Positions 34,027-42,356 of a DNA stretch of 64,000 bases are shown one piece after another. The position numbers and the translations under genes were made by a program. Source of the DNA: Epilithonimonas zeae (GTDB taxonomy: Bacteria > Bacteroidota > Bacteroidia > Flavobacteriales > Weeksellaceae); the NCBI RefSeq assembly GCF_023278365.1, contig NZ_CP075338.1:2976001-3040000 (forward strand). The letters run 5' to 3'. The stretch's first letter is position 1; each line of letters opens with the position of its first letter. Under the pieces are notes generated by a model. It was not told where the DNA came from. It worked only from the letters and a program-made list of their open reading frames with translations, and made no database searches.

Positions 34027-34116
34027 ATGAAAAATAAATTTATTATCCAAGCTGGGATTTTCCACAGCGCTTTACAGAATCGAACTGATTCTAATATTCA
34101 ACACTTCGTTTTATAG
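34027..34116 (+). CDS. Possible small ORF in the leader of the XrtF partner gene
   Basis: A 29-codon frame from ATG to TAG (MKNKFIIQAGIFHSALQNRT, then DSNIQHFVL). It lies 21 bp after a -7 box and 6 bp after a hairpin. Its 3' half holds a 6-bp inverted repeat (AGAATC/GATTCT). It could be a leader peptide, part of a structured RNA, or chance. No family is known to me. The rest of the gap up to 34223 shows only AT-rich DNA. Confidence 0.2.
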   Translation: MKNKFIIQAGIFHSALQNRTDSNIQHFVL

Positions 34117-34223
34117 CACTTATTTTACACTCACAAGTAACTAATGAATTTATGCTTATTCAATCTTTGGATTGATAATTTCATAATGCTATTAATCTAT
34201 CAAAGAATTTAAATTTTGTAAAA

Positions 34224-34694
34224 ATGATTATTCAAATTTCACTTTTGCAATCCATAAAATTGCCGAAAATACTAAAGTGGGTTTTAGTTTTGTCGGGCGT
34301 TTTAGGATTAATCGGGATACGCGGATTAGAAGATAAATTGTTCTATGATCCTTTTTTGCGTTTCTTCAAAACAGCTAATCCAAATGAAATTTTTCCGGAT
34401 TTTGTGTGGGGGAAATTAATTGTGAGCTATCTTTTTAGATTTGGATTGAACACCTTTTTCTCATTGGTAATAATCCATTTTCTCTTCCAAAATAAAGAAT
34501 GGACAAAACAGGCTTTTATCTTGATTTTGTTGGTTTTTGCAATCGTATTTCCAATTTATCTCTTTTGCATCAATGATGAGTTTGACTTTGGTTATCTTTT
34601 CTCATTTTATGTGAGAAGATTTGTAATTCAACCGCTGACACTGGTACTGTTAATTCCGATTTTCTACTATCGTAAAAAGATGATTCAGGATTAA
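34224..34694 (+). CDS. Exosortase F system-associated protein
   Basis: A 156-residue membrane protein with about four hydrophobic segments. It carries the family features IRGLEDKLFYDPF near residues 32-44, KLIVSYLFRFGLNTFFSL in the middle and YVRRFVIQPLTLVLLIPIFYY at the end. This matches the protein that always accompanies XrtF in flavobacteria. It is likely to form a membrane complex with XrtF. It starts 298 bp downstream of xrtF, a longer gap than expected for a tight operon. Confidence 0.82.
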   Translation: MIIQISLLQSIKLPKILKWVLVLSGVLGLIGIRGLEDKLFYDPFLRFFKTANPNEIFPDFVWGKLIVSYLFRFGLNTFFSLVIIHFLFQNKEWTKQAFILILLVFAIVFPIYLFCINDEFDFGYLFSFYVRRFVIQPLTLVLLIPIFYYRKKMIQD

Positions 34695-34705
34695 TTTTTT
34701 GATTT

Positions 34706-35239
34706 GTGAATAAAATAGAAATTTATTCAAATAAGAAAAAAGCTTTTTTGTTGCTTTTAGGCTCTGTTGTATTTGTAGTGTTGGGATTTTTTTGTTTTTT
34801 GAATGCTGAAAATGTACGAAGTTCATTATTTAGAAATCCATTCATAGTAAAAATTGCTGGAATCGCTTCCATTCTTTTCTTTGGTTATGGGATTTTTGTT
34901 TCAATAAAACAGTTGATCAAAAATAAATTAATGCTAATTATTAATGAAAAGGGCATTAATGTAAATCCCAAAAAAGATGATATTATCAAATGGGAGGATA
35001 TTGATGGATTTTCTGAAATTAAAATTAATAGCGTGAAAATCATTAACATTCAAATCAATAATTCGATTGATTACATCAACAACGAAACAAATAAAATAAG
35101 GAAAAACTTAATGAAATTCAATTTGAATAACTATGGATCTCCTTTTAATATTTCGTCATCAACAATGAGTTTAAATCATATAGAATTATTAAAATTACTG
35201 AACGAAAATTTTATTGAATATAAATTTAAGAATCAGTAA
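34706..35239 (+). CDS. STM3941-like membrane protein
   Basis: A 177-residue protein with two N-terminal membrane segments (about 12-32 and 45-65) followed by a beta-rich soluble domain (NEKGINVNPKKDDIIKWEDI). The pair of membrane segments plus PH-like domain resembles proteins called STM3941 family. The start is GTG at 34706, 11 bp after the previous gene. Function unknown. Its stop abuts the convergent CDF gene stop without any spacer. Confidence 0.65.
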   Translation: MNKIEIYSNKKKAFLLLLGSVVFVVLGFFCFLNAENVRSSLFRNPFIVKIAGIASILFFGYGIFVSIKQLIKNKLMLIINEKGINVNPKKDDIIKWEDIDGFSEIKINSVKIINIQINNSIDYINNETNKIRKNLMKFNLNNYGSPFNISSSTMSLNHIELLKLLNENFIEYKFKNQ

Positions 35240-36238
35240 TTAATTTTCCGATGTATGTTTATTAGGCTGAGAAATATTCTCACCATTCCAATCGACCTTT
35301 TTTGTAAAATCGTGTTGGCGAACCGGGCATTCAAAAATTTGGCAAATAGCACAGGAAGTCGGTTTACAATCATCCATATGAAAATTGAATTCCACTTTTC
35401 TGTCGGTATTTTTGGCGATTAGTTTGATGACTTCTTCCATCTCATCGTGAGCAGTTCTTAGTTCAAAATACCAAGGTAAAGTGATGTGTGCATCTATATG
35501 AAGTCGGCTTCCAAATTGCTGAATTTTCATATTGTGAACATCAATCCATTCTGGTTTTCTGTTCTCATTGAGGAAGCTCGCCAATCTTTCCAACATTTCT
35601 GGATCTGCTTCATCCATTATTCCACTCAAGGATTTTCTAATGATTTTGTAGCCAATAATGATGATGTAGAATCCAAAAACCAATGCAACAAGGGAATCAA
35701 TCCAAACAATTTTTGTGAAATAAACCAACACCAAACTGACTACGACACCCAAAGTTGTAATGGTGTCAGACTGAAGATGTTTCCCGGAGGATATCAAAAC
35801 AATTGAGTTTTCTCTTTTCCCTTTCTGAATCGAGATATAGCCCAAGATATAATTAATAATGGCAGTTGCAGCGATAATCCAAATCCCTAAATCCAACTTG
35901 CTAAGAACTTTTCCGGAAATCAAACTGTTGGTTCCTTCGTAGATAATCATTATCCCGGCAATGCTTATGAGAGAGCCTTCTATTGCCGAAGTGACAAACT
36001 CCACTTTTCCGTGTCCGTAAGGATGATTCTCATCTCTCGGTTTCGAAGCGAGATATAAAGCGTAAAGCCCCAAAAAAGCACTTATGACATTCACGATGCT
36101 TTCCATAGCGTCGGAGAAAACTGCGTCGGAATTCGTCAGTTTCCAGGCAACTAATTTCCCTACGAATAGAATAATACCAATGGCAGCAATCCATCTTTGG
36201 AAGCCGATGTTGGAATTTGTTTTTTTATTTGTTTTCAT
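35240..36238 (-). CDS. Cation diffusion facilitator family metal exporter
   Basis: A 332-residue CDF transporter with six membrane segments. The metal-site pattern DAMESIVN (segment 2) and HLQSDTITT (segment 5) are in place, with the hallmark HPYGHGKVEF between segments 2 and 3. The C-terminal cytosolic domain (about 205-300) has the CDF dimerisation fold. An unusual Cys-rich tail (CKPTSCAICQIFECPVRQH, about 290-308) follows and may bind metal. Substrates of CDFs include zinc, iron, manganese and cobalt; the choice here cannot be made. A terminator of asd lies just upstream. Confidence 0.9.
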   Translation of the reverse strand: MKTNKKTNSNIGFQRWIAAIGIILFVGKLVAWKLTNSDAVFSDAMESIVNVISAFLGLYALYLASKPRDENHPYGHGKVEFVTSAIEGSLISIAGIMIIYEGTNSLISGKVLSKLDLGIWIIAATAIINYILGYISIQKGKRENSIVLISSGKHLQSDTITTLGVVVSLVLVYFTKIVWIDSLVALVFGFYIIIIGYKIIRKSLSGIMDEADPEMLERLASFLNENRKPEWIDVHNMKIQQFGSRLHIDAHITLPWYFELRTAHDEMEEVIKLIAKNTDRKVEFNFHMDDCKPTSCAICQIFECPVRQHDFTKKVDWNGENISQPNKHTSEN

Positions 36239-36246
36239 TGCTAAAA

Positions 36247-36276
36247 AAAGAATCTTCGAAATTTCGAAGATTCTTT
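36247..36276 (-). terminator. Rho-independent terminator of asd
   Basis: Nearly perfect 14-bp stem (AAAGAATCTTCGAA with TTCGAAGATTCTTT) followed on the minus strand by a T-run of seven. Confidence 0.8.
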
Positions 36277-36289
36277 AGATTTTGTTAGT

Positions 36290-37309
36290 TTAAACTAAGT
36301 TGTTTGCTACTAAGTATTCTGCAATCTGAACCGCGTTGGTAGCAGCGCCCTTTCGGAGATTGTCTGCCACAATCCAGAGATTGAGTGTTTTGGGTTGCGA
36401 AAGATCTCGTCTGATTCTTCCTACAAAAACCTCATCTTTTCCTTCGGAATATAAAGGCATTGGATATTCGTTATTTTTAACGTTATCCTGAAGCACAACT
36501 CCTGGCGTTTCAGAAAGAATTTTTCTTACTTCTTCCAAATCAAATTCGTTTTCAAATTCGATATTCACGCTTTCAGAATGTCCTCCCTGTACTGGAACTC
36601 TTACTGCAGTTGCCGTCAAATTAAAAGTATCGTCGCCCATAATTTTCTTAGGCTCTTTCATCAATTTGATTTCTTCCTTAGTATAATCATCATCCGCAAA
36701 AACATCACAATGTGGCAATGCATTTTTGAAGATTTGATAAGGATAAACTTTTTCAGGATTTTCGCCTTTGATTTGGCTCTCTCCGTTCACCGAATATTCT
36801 ATTTCAGAATTTAGTTGATCAACAGCTGCTTTTCCAGTTCCGGTAACAGATTGGTAAGTTGAAACAATGACCCTTTTGATATCATATTTCTGATTCAACG
36901 GATGAAGAACCATCACCAACTGGATTGTAGAACAATTGGGATTAGCAATGATTTTGTCTTCTTTTGTCAAAACGTTCGCATTGATCTCAGGAACTACTAA
37001 CTTTTTAGTCGGATCCATTCTCCAAGCTGATGAGTTATCGATCACTACTGTTCCAACTTCAGCGAATTTTGGAGCAAACTCCAAAGATGTTCCACCGCCA
37101 GCTGAAAAAATAGCGATCTCGGGTTTGACTGCAATAGCGTCGTTCATGCTAACGATAGTGAATTCCTTGTCCTTGAATTTGACCTTATTTCCAACAGATC
37201 TCTCTGATGCTACGGGAATCAGTTCAGTAATTGGGAGATTTCTCTCCTCCAAAACTTTCAGCATAACTTGTCCAACCATTCCGGTTGCGCCTACTACAGC
37301 TACTTTCAT
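36290..37309 (-). CDS. asd: Aspartate-semialdehyde dehydrogenase
   Basis: A 339-residue enzyme that reduces aspartyl phosphate to aspartate semialdehyde, at the branch leading to lysine, diaminopimelate, methionine and threonine. The NADP-binding GATGMVGQ is at 8-15, the catalytic Cys is C126 (NPNCSTIQ), and the active-site His is in GGHSES. The length and NCSTIQLV pattern fit the Gram-negative family. Its product feeds the DAP used by MurE in the dcw cluster of this window. It lies 30 bp downstream of a small membrane protein gene on the same strand. Confidence 0.95.
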   Translation of the reverse strand: MKVAVVGATGMVGQVMLKVLEERNLPITELIPVASERSVGNKVKFKDKEFTIVSMNDAIAVKPEIAIFSAGGGTSLEFAPKFAEVGTVVIDNSSAWRMDPTKKLVVPEINANVLTKEDKIIANPNCSTIQLVMVLHPLNQKYDIKRVIVSTYQSVTGTGKAAVDQLNSEIEYSVNGESQIKGENPEKVYPYQIFKNALPHCDVFADDDYTKEEIKLMKEPKKIMGDDTFNLTATAVRVPVQGGHSESVNIEFENEFDLEEVRKILSETPGVVLQDNVKNNEYPMPLYSEGKDEVFVGRIRRDLSQPKTLNLWIVADNLRKGAATNAVQIAEYLVANNLV

Positions 37310-37339
37310 TGTTTTTTGATTAATTAAATTGTTAAATAT

Positions 37340-37768
37340 TTATCCGAAAACTCTAGCCCAAGGGAATGCAAAAACGAATAACGCAATTGCAACCAATCCT
37401 AATGACATAATAGGAATAGTCAGTTTTTCGGTTGTTTTGAATTTTTTATTGATAATCGTCATTAATACTGCTGCGATTAACATAGAGAAAGGATGTTCTA
37501 CATAAGTGAATCTTAAATCAGCATTTTTCATGACTGCGCCCATATCCAATCCTTTTGTAATGTTGGTAATCAGCATGATGATCCCAATCAAGAATTGAAC
37601 GTGAAAAAAGATCATTGTAAATAATGTTACTTTTTTTAAAGCCTTTGAAATGTTACCGCTGTAACCAAACATCGTTACAAGTAAAAGGACTAAAAATGCT
37701 GCTACCAACAAAAGTTCGAGGTAAGCGAAACCTTTGTGTGCATGCAAAAGAATGTTATAAATTTCCAT
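37340..37768 (-). CDS. Small four-segment membrane protein, cytochrome b-like
   Basis: A 142-residue protein (MEIYNILLHAHKGFAYLELL) with four membrane segments. Conserved-looking His residues occur in LLHAHKGF and FFHVQFLIG, and the pattern resembles small flavobacterial proteins annotated as cytochrome B. Haem binding is not proven. The start is ATG 37768, 18 bp after a TATCTTTG box; a longer start would lie inside that box. Its stop is 30 bp before asd, so the two may be cotranscribed. Confidence 0.65.
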   Translation of the reverse strand: MEIYNILLHAHKGFAYLELLLVAAFLVLLLVTMFGYSGNISKALKKVTLFTMIFFHVQFLIGIIMLITNITKGLDMGAVMKNADLRFTYVEHPFSMLIAAVLMTIINKKFKTTEKLTIPIMSLGLVAIALFVFAFPWARVFG

Positions 37769-37786
37769 ATCCAGATTTTTGATTGA

Positions 37787-37794
37787 CAAAGATA
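37787..37794 (-). promoter_or_regulatory. -7 box of the small membrane protein gene and asd
   Basis: Minus-strand TATCTTTG, 18 bp upstream of the ATG; fits TAnnTTTG. Confidence 0.5.
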
Positions 37795-37797
37795 GAA

Positions 37798-37822
37798 AAA
37801 TCCCGACAGATAGCCGGGATTT
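37798..37822 (-). terminator. Rho-independent terminator of the astacin-like gene
   Basis: Stem AAATCCCG with CGGGATTT and a 9-base loop, followed on the minus strand by TTTTTC. It lies between the astacin-like gene and the next promoter. Confidence 0.7.
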
Positions 37823-37861
37823 TAATATTTTAAATAAGTTGGGTTTTTATAAAATTATTAA

Positions 37862-38869
37862 TTATTGAGGATTTGAAACAATAACTTTCTCAAGATAAAC
37901 TTCGTTGTGTCCAGGCTGCATATATCCTTGATGAGTATCTGTTCTACTTTCCCAATAGATTGTTCCTCCAGTAATGGAATTAAAGGTGTAATATTCTACA
38001 TAAGTACTACCGTTTGGATTTGAAGGATTAATCTGCTTGAAGTGAGCAGCTACAGTAATGTCATAAGATATGCCTGGGTTACTATTGAGAGAAGAGTTTC
38101 TATGAAAATTAACTTTAGAACTTAACTGCACATGATAAATATCCTGAGAGCCATTAGTATTTTGTTCAATAACATTTTCAAGTTGACCATAACTAAATGT
38201 TAATGGCTGGTATAGATAGTATAGTCCTATTCTATCGGAGGTTGTAAATTGTTCTCTCTGTGAATACCAACCTTCTCCACTATGCAAGCGCATATAGGAA
38301 TTAGATGAATACATCATTATTGAGTTGAAATCCATTGGACCAAAAGTTCTTGCCTCTGAAAAATTCTTAATTTGATAATTTACATCATTATGTACACTTG
38401 GATCTACCCAAATATATGCATCTCTGTCAGGTCTTTGGTGTTCATGGAATACTCCCACAGCATGGGCTATTTCATGCATTACGACTCCGTGGTTTGCCCA
38501 ATCAGCAATGTTGATTATTTGTCCACCACCTACACGACCAACATAAGAAGAACTTTCAGATGCATGTCTGACAAACTTAATATAATCTTGTTGGTTTGTT
38601 CTTGGAACCAATTTCACTCCTGTATCAGAAGAAAAATGATTAATAGCTGAAATTATTCTTGCTGTATTAGGGAATCCTGAAGAAATCTCATAAGGGACCA
38701 CACCATCAGTCCATTTTCTAGCAAAATCTCTAAAAATATTACTTTTTCCCGCAGTATTACTGCCATCTAATGATTTTAAGAATTGAAATTGCTCTTCACT
38801 TATAATTATATCATCACTAATGAAATATCTACCATCTCTTACAGCAATTTTTAAATTATTACCATTCAA
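37862..38869 (-). CDS. Astacin-family (M12A) metalloprotease, N-terminus lost by a frameshift
   Basis: The frame encodes the catalytic domain: zinc motif HEIAHAVGVFHEHQRPD (132-148 when counted from the TTG at 38869) and Met-turn SIMMYSS. This is the astacin pattern HExxHxxGxxHExxR/D, as in flavastacin. The frame has no ATG; TTG at 38869 is the only start-like codon. A good lipoprotein signal peptide lies just upstream but in a shifted frame (see 38870-38973). As the sequence stands, the protein would be cytoplasmic or unmade. With one more A the gene would give 370 residues and a lipoprotein. The C-terminal 120 residues are a beta domain. The original function was probably a surface or secreted protease. 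Confidence 0.8.
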   Translation of the reverse strand: MNGNNLKIAVRDGRYFISDDIIISEEQFQFLKSLDGSNTAGKSNIFRDFARKWTDGVVPYEISSGFPNTARIISAINHFSSDTGVKLVPRTNQQDYIKFVRHASESSSYVGRVGGGQIINIADWANHGVVMHEIAHAVGVFHEHQRPDRDAYIWVDPSVHNDVNYQIKNFSEARTFGPMDFNSIMMYSSNSYMRLHSGEGWYSQREQFTTSDRIGLYYLYQPLTFSYGQLENVIEQNTNGSQDIYHVQLSSKVNFHRNSSLNSNPGISYDITVAAHFKQINPSNPNGSTYVEYYTFNSITGGTIYWESRTDTHQGYMQPGHNEVYLEKVIVSNPQ

Positions 38870-38973
38870 TTTTAGATTTATTTCATTTTCAGATTGTGAG
38901 GTTGTTATAATATCTTCTTGACGACAAGAAAAGATAAAAATTAATGCAACAAATAAAATAGGATTTTTTTCAT
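38870..38973 (-). other. Frameshifted lipoprotein signal peptide of the astacin-like gene
   Basis: ATG at 38973 is followed by seven A, then codons that stop after ten residues. If the A-tract had eight A, translation would read MKKNPILFVALIFIFSC (lipobox IFSC), then RQEDIITTSQSENEINLKLN, straight into the protease. The current A7 tract breaks this. This is the structure expected for slipped-strand phase variation, a simple mutation, or a sequencing error. Confidence 0.75.
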
Positions 38974-39101
38974 GATAAATGTAGTTTGGTTAAAATTAAA
39001 TATGTATTGAAAAAAAATAGAATCTATAATTTATAGATGCTGCCCATGTTTTGTAAAACAAGCAAGCAAATACATTCGGTACTGTTTGACCTAAAAAAGT
39101 A

Positions 39102-39155
39102 AAAGACATTGCTTGAGCCCTAATTTTTATTAGTTAGTTATCGCGCAATGTCTTT
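39102..39155 (-). terminator. Probable terminator of the Oar-like receptor gene
   Basis: Inverted repeat AAAGACATTGC (39102-39112) with GCAATGTCTTT (39145-39155) around a 32-base loop, followed on the minus strand by TTTTACTTTTTT. The long loop lowers confidence. Confidence 0.5.
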
Positions 39156-39176
39156 ATAATTATAGAATATTACTAT

Positions 39177-42100
39177 TTAGAAAATGTACCGGATTCCAAC
39201 CTGTCCCTGCCATCTAGAAGCAAGATCAGAAATATTATAAGCTTTGTTTTCACTTGGAGCTCTGAAAGTATATCCTCCGCCACCAGAAGTAGTATAAGTA
39301 ATTAACTGATAAGCTTGATTATTTACGAAATAGCTTTTGCCCCATTCTTTGTTAAGAAGATTCCCTACGTTGAAAATATCAAATGTCAATTGGAATCTGT
39401 GAACTCTATCTTTTATTGTTACTCCTAAGTCCTGAGTGATTCTCAAATCAAATCTATGTTCCCAAGGCGTTCTTGCACCATTTCTTTCAGCATATTGACC
39501 TCTTCTAGTTTTTAAGTAAGGATCTTGCTCGATGAAGGCATCCAATGCAGCCCATTGTTGTGCAACTGTAGCAGGGTTAGATCCTGTTAAGGCAACTAAT
39601 TTAATCTCACTAGCATTTCTAGGTACATAGATTAGGTCATTGGAAAGCGCCCCATCACCATTCACATCGCCGTTATACAAATAAGTAAAAGGAGATCCAG
39701 ATGTTCCTGCATAGAATAAGCTGAATCCAGTTGAGAATGCTTTGTTTCTACCATATTCTATTTTATAACCAACACTTCCAATAGTTCTGTGTCTGATATC
39801 AAAATTAGAATTTGCAAGGGCAGGGTTATTTGGGTTTGTTACAACTTGTGTAAACTCCCAGTTTGATAAAGCTGTACTACTGTTACCATCATTGATTGAT
39901 GCAGATTGACCGTGAGTGTAAGCAGCCATCAAGTCCAAACCAAAACCAAATGATTTTTGTAATTGAGTTGTTAAACTATAAGTATAACCTCTGCTTGAGT
40001 TGCTTAATAAAATTACATTGGTGAAGTCTGTAGCATTCACTCTTTGTCCAGCATAGTTAGGTCTAATATCTGCACCTCCTGATAAAGCAGGATTGATAAT
40101 TCCATTGCTACCAGATATATTGATGTCAGAATATACAATGTTATTCATTGTTTTAGAAAGCATACCTTCCAAAGTAGCGTTGATTCCTCCAGGTAATTTG
40201 AAATCTCCCGCTAAGTTGAATCTCAATACTTGAGGGATTTTGAAATCATCACTTACAAGGTTAACTTCTGCTCTTGTAGATCCAGATCCCATATTCTGTT
40301 GGTTATCAATATTAGGGTCAAATCCGTTACCTCCGTTGATTGCAGTTGTTCTTGCATCAACAGTACCAAACAACATTCCGCTGTTTGTAAACTGATTAGA
40401 TAACCAAACAAACGGTACTCTTCCAGTGAACACCCCAACACCTCCACGTAAAACAAGAGATCTATCTCCGTTTACGTTATAATTAAATCCAGCTCTTGGA
40501 GCCCATAACAATTGACCACTTGGTGTATTGTCTGTTCTGTATCCAGGGAAAGCGGCTTCAATCTTTGGATTTCTCAAAGGCTTATCTCCAATGATTGGAA
40601 CATCTAATCTAATACCATAAGTTAATCTAAAGTTTTTGAAAACCTCAGATTCTCCTTGTGCATAAAATCCTAACTGGGCAGCGCTGAACTTAGCTTCTGG
40701 TCTTGATTCTCCTGGGATTAAAGAATAAGTTGCTCTAACTCTCGCAGGATTATTGTTTAAGTAATCTGCTACACTATTGAAGTCCCATCTACCATTTAGG
40801 TTATTGATAAACAAGTTTCTAAAAGTGAAGAATTCGTTGTGAGTTCCTAAAGTGAAAGTATTTTTTCCAACATTCCATTTAAAGTTGTCAGTAACTTCAA
40901 AAATAGTTTGGTCTAATTCATTAGCAAATGAACTTCTTTGAGATCCAAATTCTGCAGATGCTCCAGAAACGTTTCCAATATTCAAGATAGTGATTTGAGG
41001 GAAAGGGCTTCCTGCGGTATCACGACTATCTTTTATAGATGAATATCCTAAGATTAAGTTATTGGAAAAACTACTGTTGAAGTTACTTCTTAATTCAGCA
41101 ACCAAACCACTTTGCTTGTTCGTGAATTTATAAGCGTTATTTCCAAATCTAAAGAAATTGGCACTTCTTGATAAATTGTCATCAAAAGCATCAATATAGT
41201 TATAGCGGATAGCTAGCTGGTGCTTGTCATTGATGTTCCAATCAATTTTACCAAAAAATTTGTTGTTTTGAGTTTGGATATCTTGAGGACCGTAGCCACC
41301 AACATCATATCCGTATTTTGAAAGTGTGTAATCTGCAATTTGCTGAGCAATATCATTGGTCATAGCAGTTCCAGTTTCGCCAGCATTGAAGGCTAAAGGA
41401 GAAGTTCTTCTTCCAGATTCTGCGTTGAAGAAGAAGAATAATTTATCTTTAATCAATGGGCCTCCAACTCTGAAACCGTATTGAGTTTCACTGAATTTTG
41501 AAGACTTTTCACCAGTGATTACACTTTTACCAATTGTCTTTTCGTTTCTTCCAAAGAAATATAATGAACCTTCAAATTTATTATTTCCAGATCTTGTAAC
41601 AGCATTTACTCCTGCTCCGGTAAAGTTTCCTTGTGTTACATCAAAAGGAGCAAGTGCTACCTGAAGTTCTTGAATTGCGTCAAGGGAAATTGGCTGTGTA
41701 CCAGCTTGTCCACCGGGTGTTCCAGAACCGGACAGTCCGAATACATCGTTGTTTACAGCACCATCAATTGTAATGTTATTATATCTGTTATTTGCTCCTC
41801 CAAAAGAGTTTCCGTTGGCTTGAGGCGTAAGTCTTGTAAAGTCTTGTAAAGATCTACTAAGAGTAGGCATACTCTCTAATTGCTTTCTTCCAACAACTGT
41901 TGTTGCTCCATTTTTTTTAGAATTTCTTCCTACAGCAACAATTTTCACTGCTTCAATTGAGGTTTCATTTTCTTGTGTCAACATTGCGTCGGCAGCAAAA
42001 GGCTCTCCTAATTGTAAATATACATCTTCGTATATAACAGGTTTCAAATTAGCATAGGTAATTTCAATTGTGTAAGGACCTCCAACACGAAGATTCGGTA

Positions 42101-42296
42101 AATTGAAATAACCAGAGCTATTAGAAACTCCAGAATATACAGTACCAGAAGGTTGGTGAACTGCTTTGATACTAGCTCCGGCAGTTTTTTTACCAGCAGA
42201 TTGAGTAACAACTCCACTTACGCTACTTGTTGTTACCTGTGCAGACGCTGTGAAAAAACCGGCAAGTAAAATTGCAACGATTAAAGTCTTTTTCAT
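39177..42296 (-). CDS. Oar-like TonB-dependent outer-membrane protein
   Basis: A 1039-residue protein with signal peptide (MKKTLIVAILLAGFFTASAQ), a carboxypeptidase-regulatory-like domain (about 22-110), a plug region (about 120-250) with QDFTRLTPQANGNSFGGANN and VDGA-type turns, and a long barrel. The tail ends in QGQVGIRYIF, terminal Phe being usual for outer-membrane barrels. The sequence pattern is that of Oar from Myxococcus and its Bacteroidota relatives, which transport or help export proteins. The substrate is not known. No partner lipoprotein gene is next to it. Confidence 0.9.
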   Translation of the reverse strand: MKKTLIVAILLAGFFTASAQVTTSSVSGVVTQSAGKKTAGASIKAVHQPSGTVYSGVSNSSGYFNLPNLRVGGPYTIEITYANLKPVIYEDVYLQLGEPFAADAMLTQENETSIEAVKIVAVGRNSKKNGATTVVGRKQLESMPTLSRSLQDFTRLTPQANGNSFGGANNRYNNITIDGAVNNDVFGLSGSGTPGGQAGTQPISLDAIQELQVALAPFDVTQGNFTGAGVNAVTRSGNNKFEGSLYFFGRNEKTIGKSVITGEKSSKFSETQYGFRVGGPLIKDKLFFFFNAESGRRTSPLAFNAGETGTAMTNDIAQQIADYTLSKYGYDVGGYGPQDIQTQNNKFFGKIDWNINDKHQLAIRYNYIDAFDDNLSRSANFFRFGNNAYKFTNKQSGLVAELRSNFNSSFSNNLILGYSSIKDSRDTAGSPFPQITILNIGNVSGASAEFGSQRSSFANELDQTIFEVTDNFKWNVGKNTFTLGTHNEFFTFRNLFINNLNGRWDFNSVADYLNNNPARVRATYSLIPGESRPEAKFSAAQLGFYAQGESEVFKNFRLTYGIRLDVPIIGDKPLRNPKIEAAFPGYRTDNTPSGQLLWAPRAGFNYNVNGDRSLVLRGGVGVFTGRVPFVWLSNQFTNSGMLFGTVDARTTAINGGNGFDPNIDNQQNMGSGSTRAEVNLVSDDFKIPQVLRFNLAGDFKLPGGINATLEGMLSKTMNNIVYSDINISGSNGIINPALSGGADIRPNYAGQRVNATDFTNVILLSNSSRGYTYSLTTQLQKSFGFGLDLMAAYTHGQSASINDGNSSTALSNWEFTQVVTNPNNPALANSNFDIRHRTIGSVGYKIEYGRNKAFSTGFSLFYAGTSGSPFTYLYNGDVNGDGALSNDLIYVPRNASEIKLVALTGSNPATVAQQWAALDAFIEQDPYLKTRRGQYAERNGARTPWEHRFDLRITQDLGVTIKDRVHRFQLTFDIFNVGNLLNKEWGKSYFVNNQAYQLITYTTSGGGGYTFRAPSENKAYNISDLASRWQGQVGIRYIF

Positions 42297-42356
42297 TTTC
42301 TTAAGATTTATGTCGCAAAAGTCTTAAAAAAAATTACAAAAACTGTTAATAGATTG

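Noticed and set aside
34076-34092. AGAATCGAACTGATTCT hairpin resembling a tRNA T-arm
   Set aside because: No acceptor, D or anticodon arms were found on either side, so it is not a tRNA.
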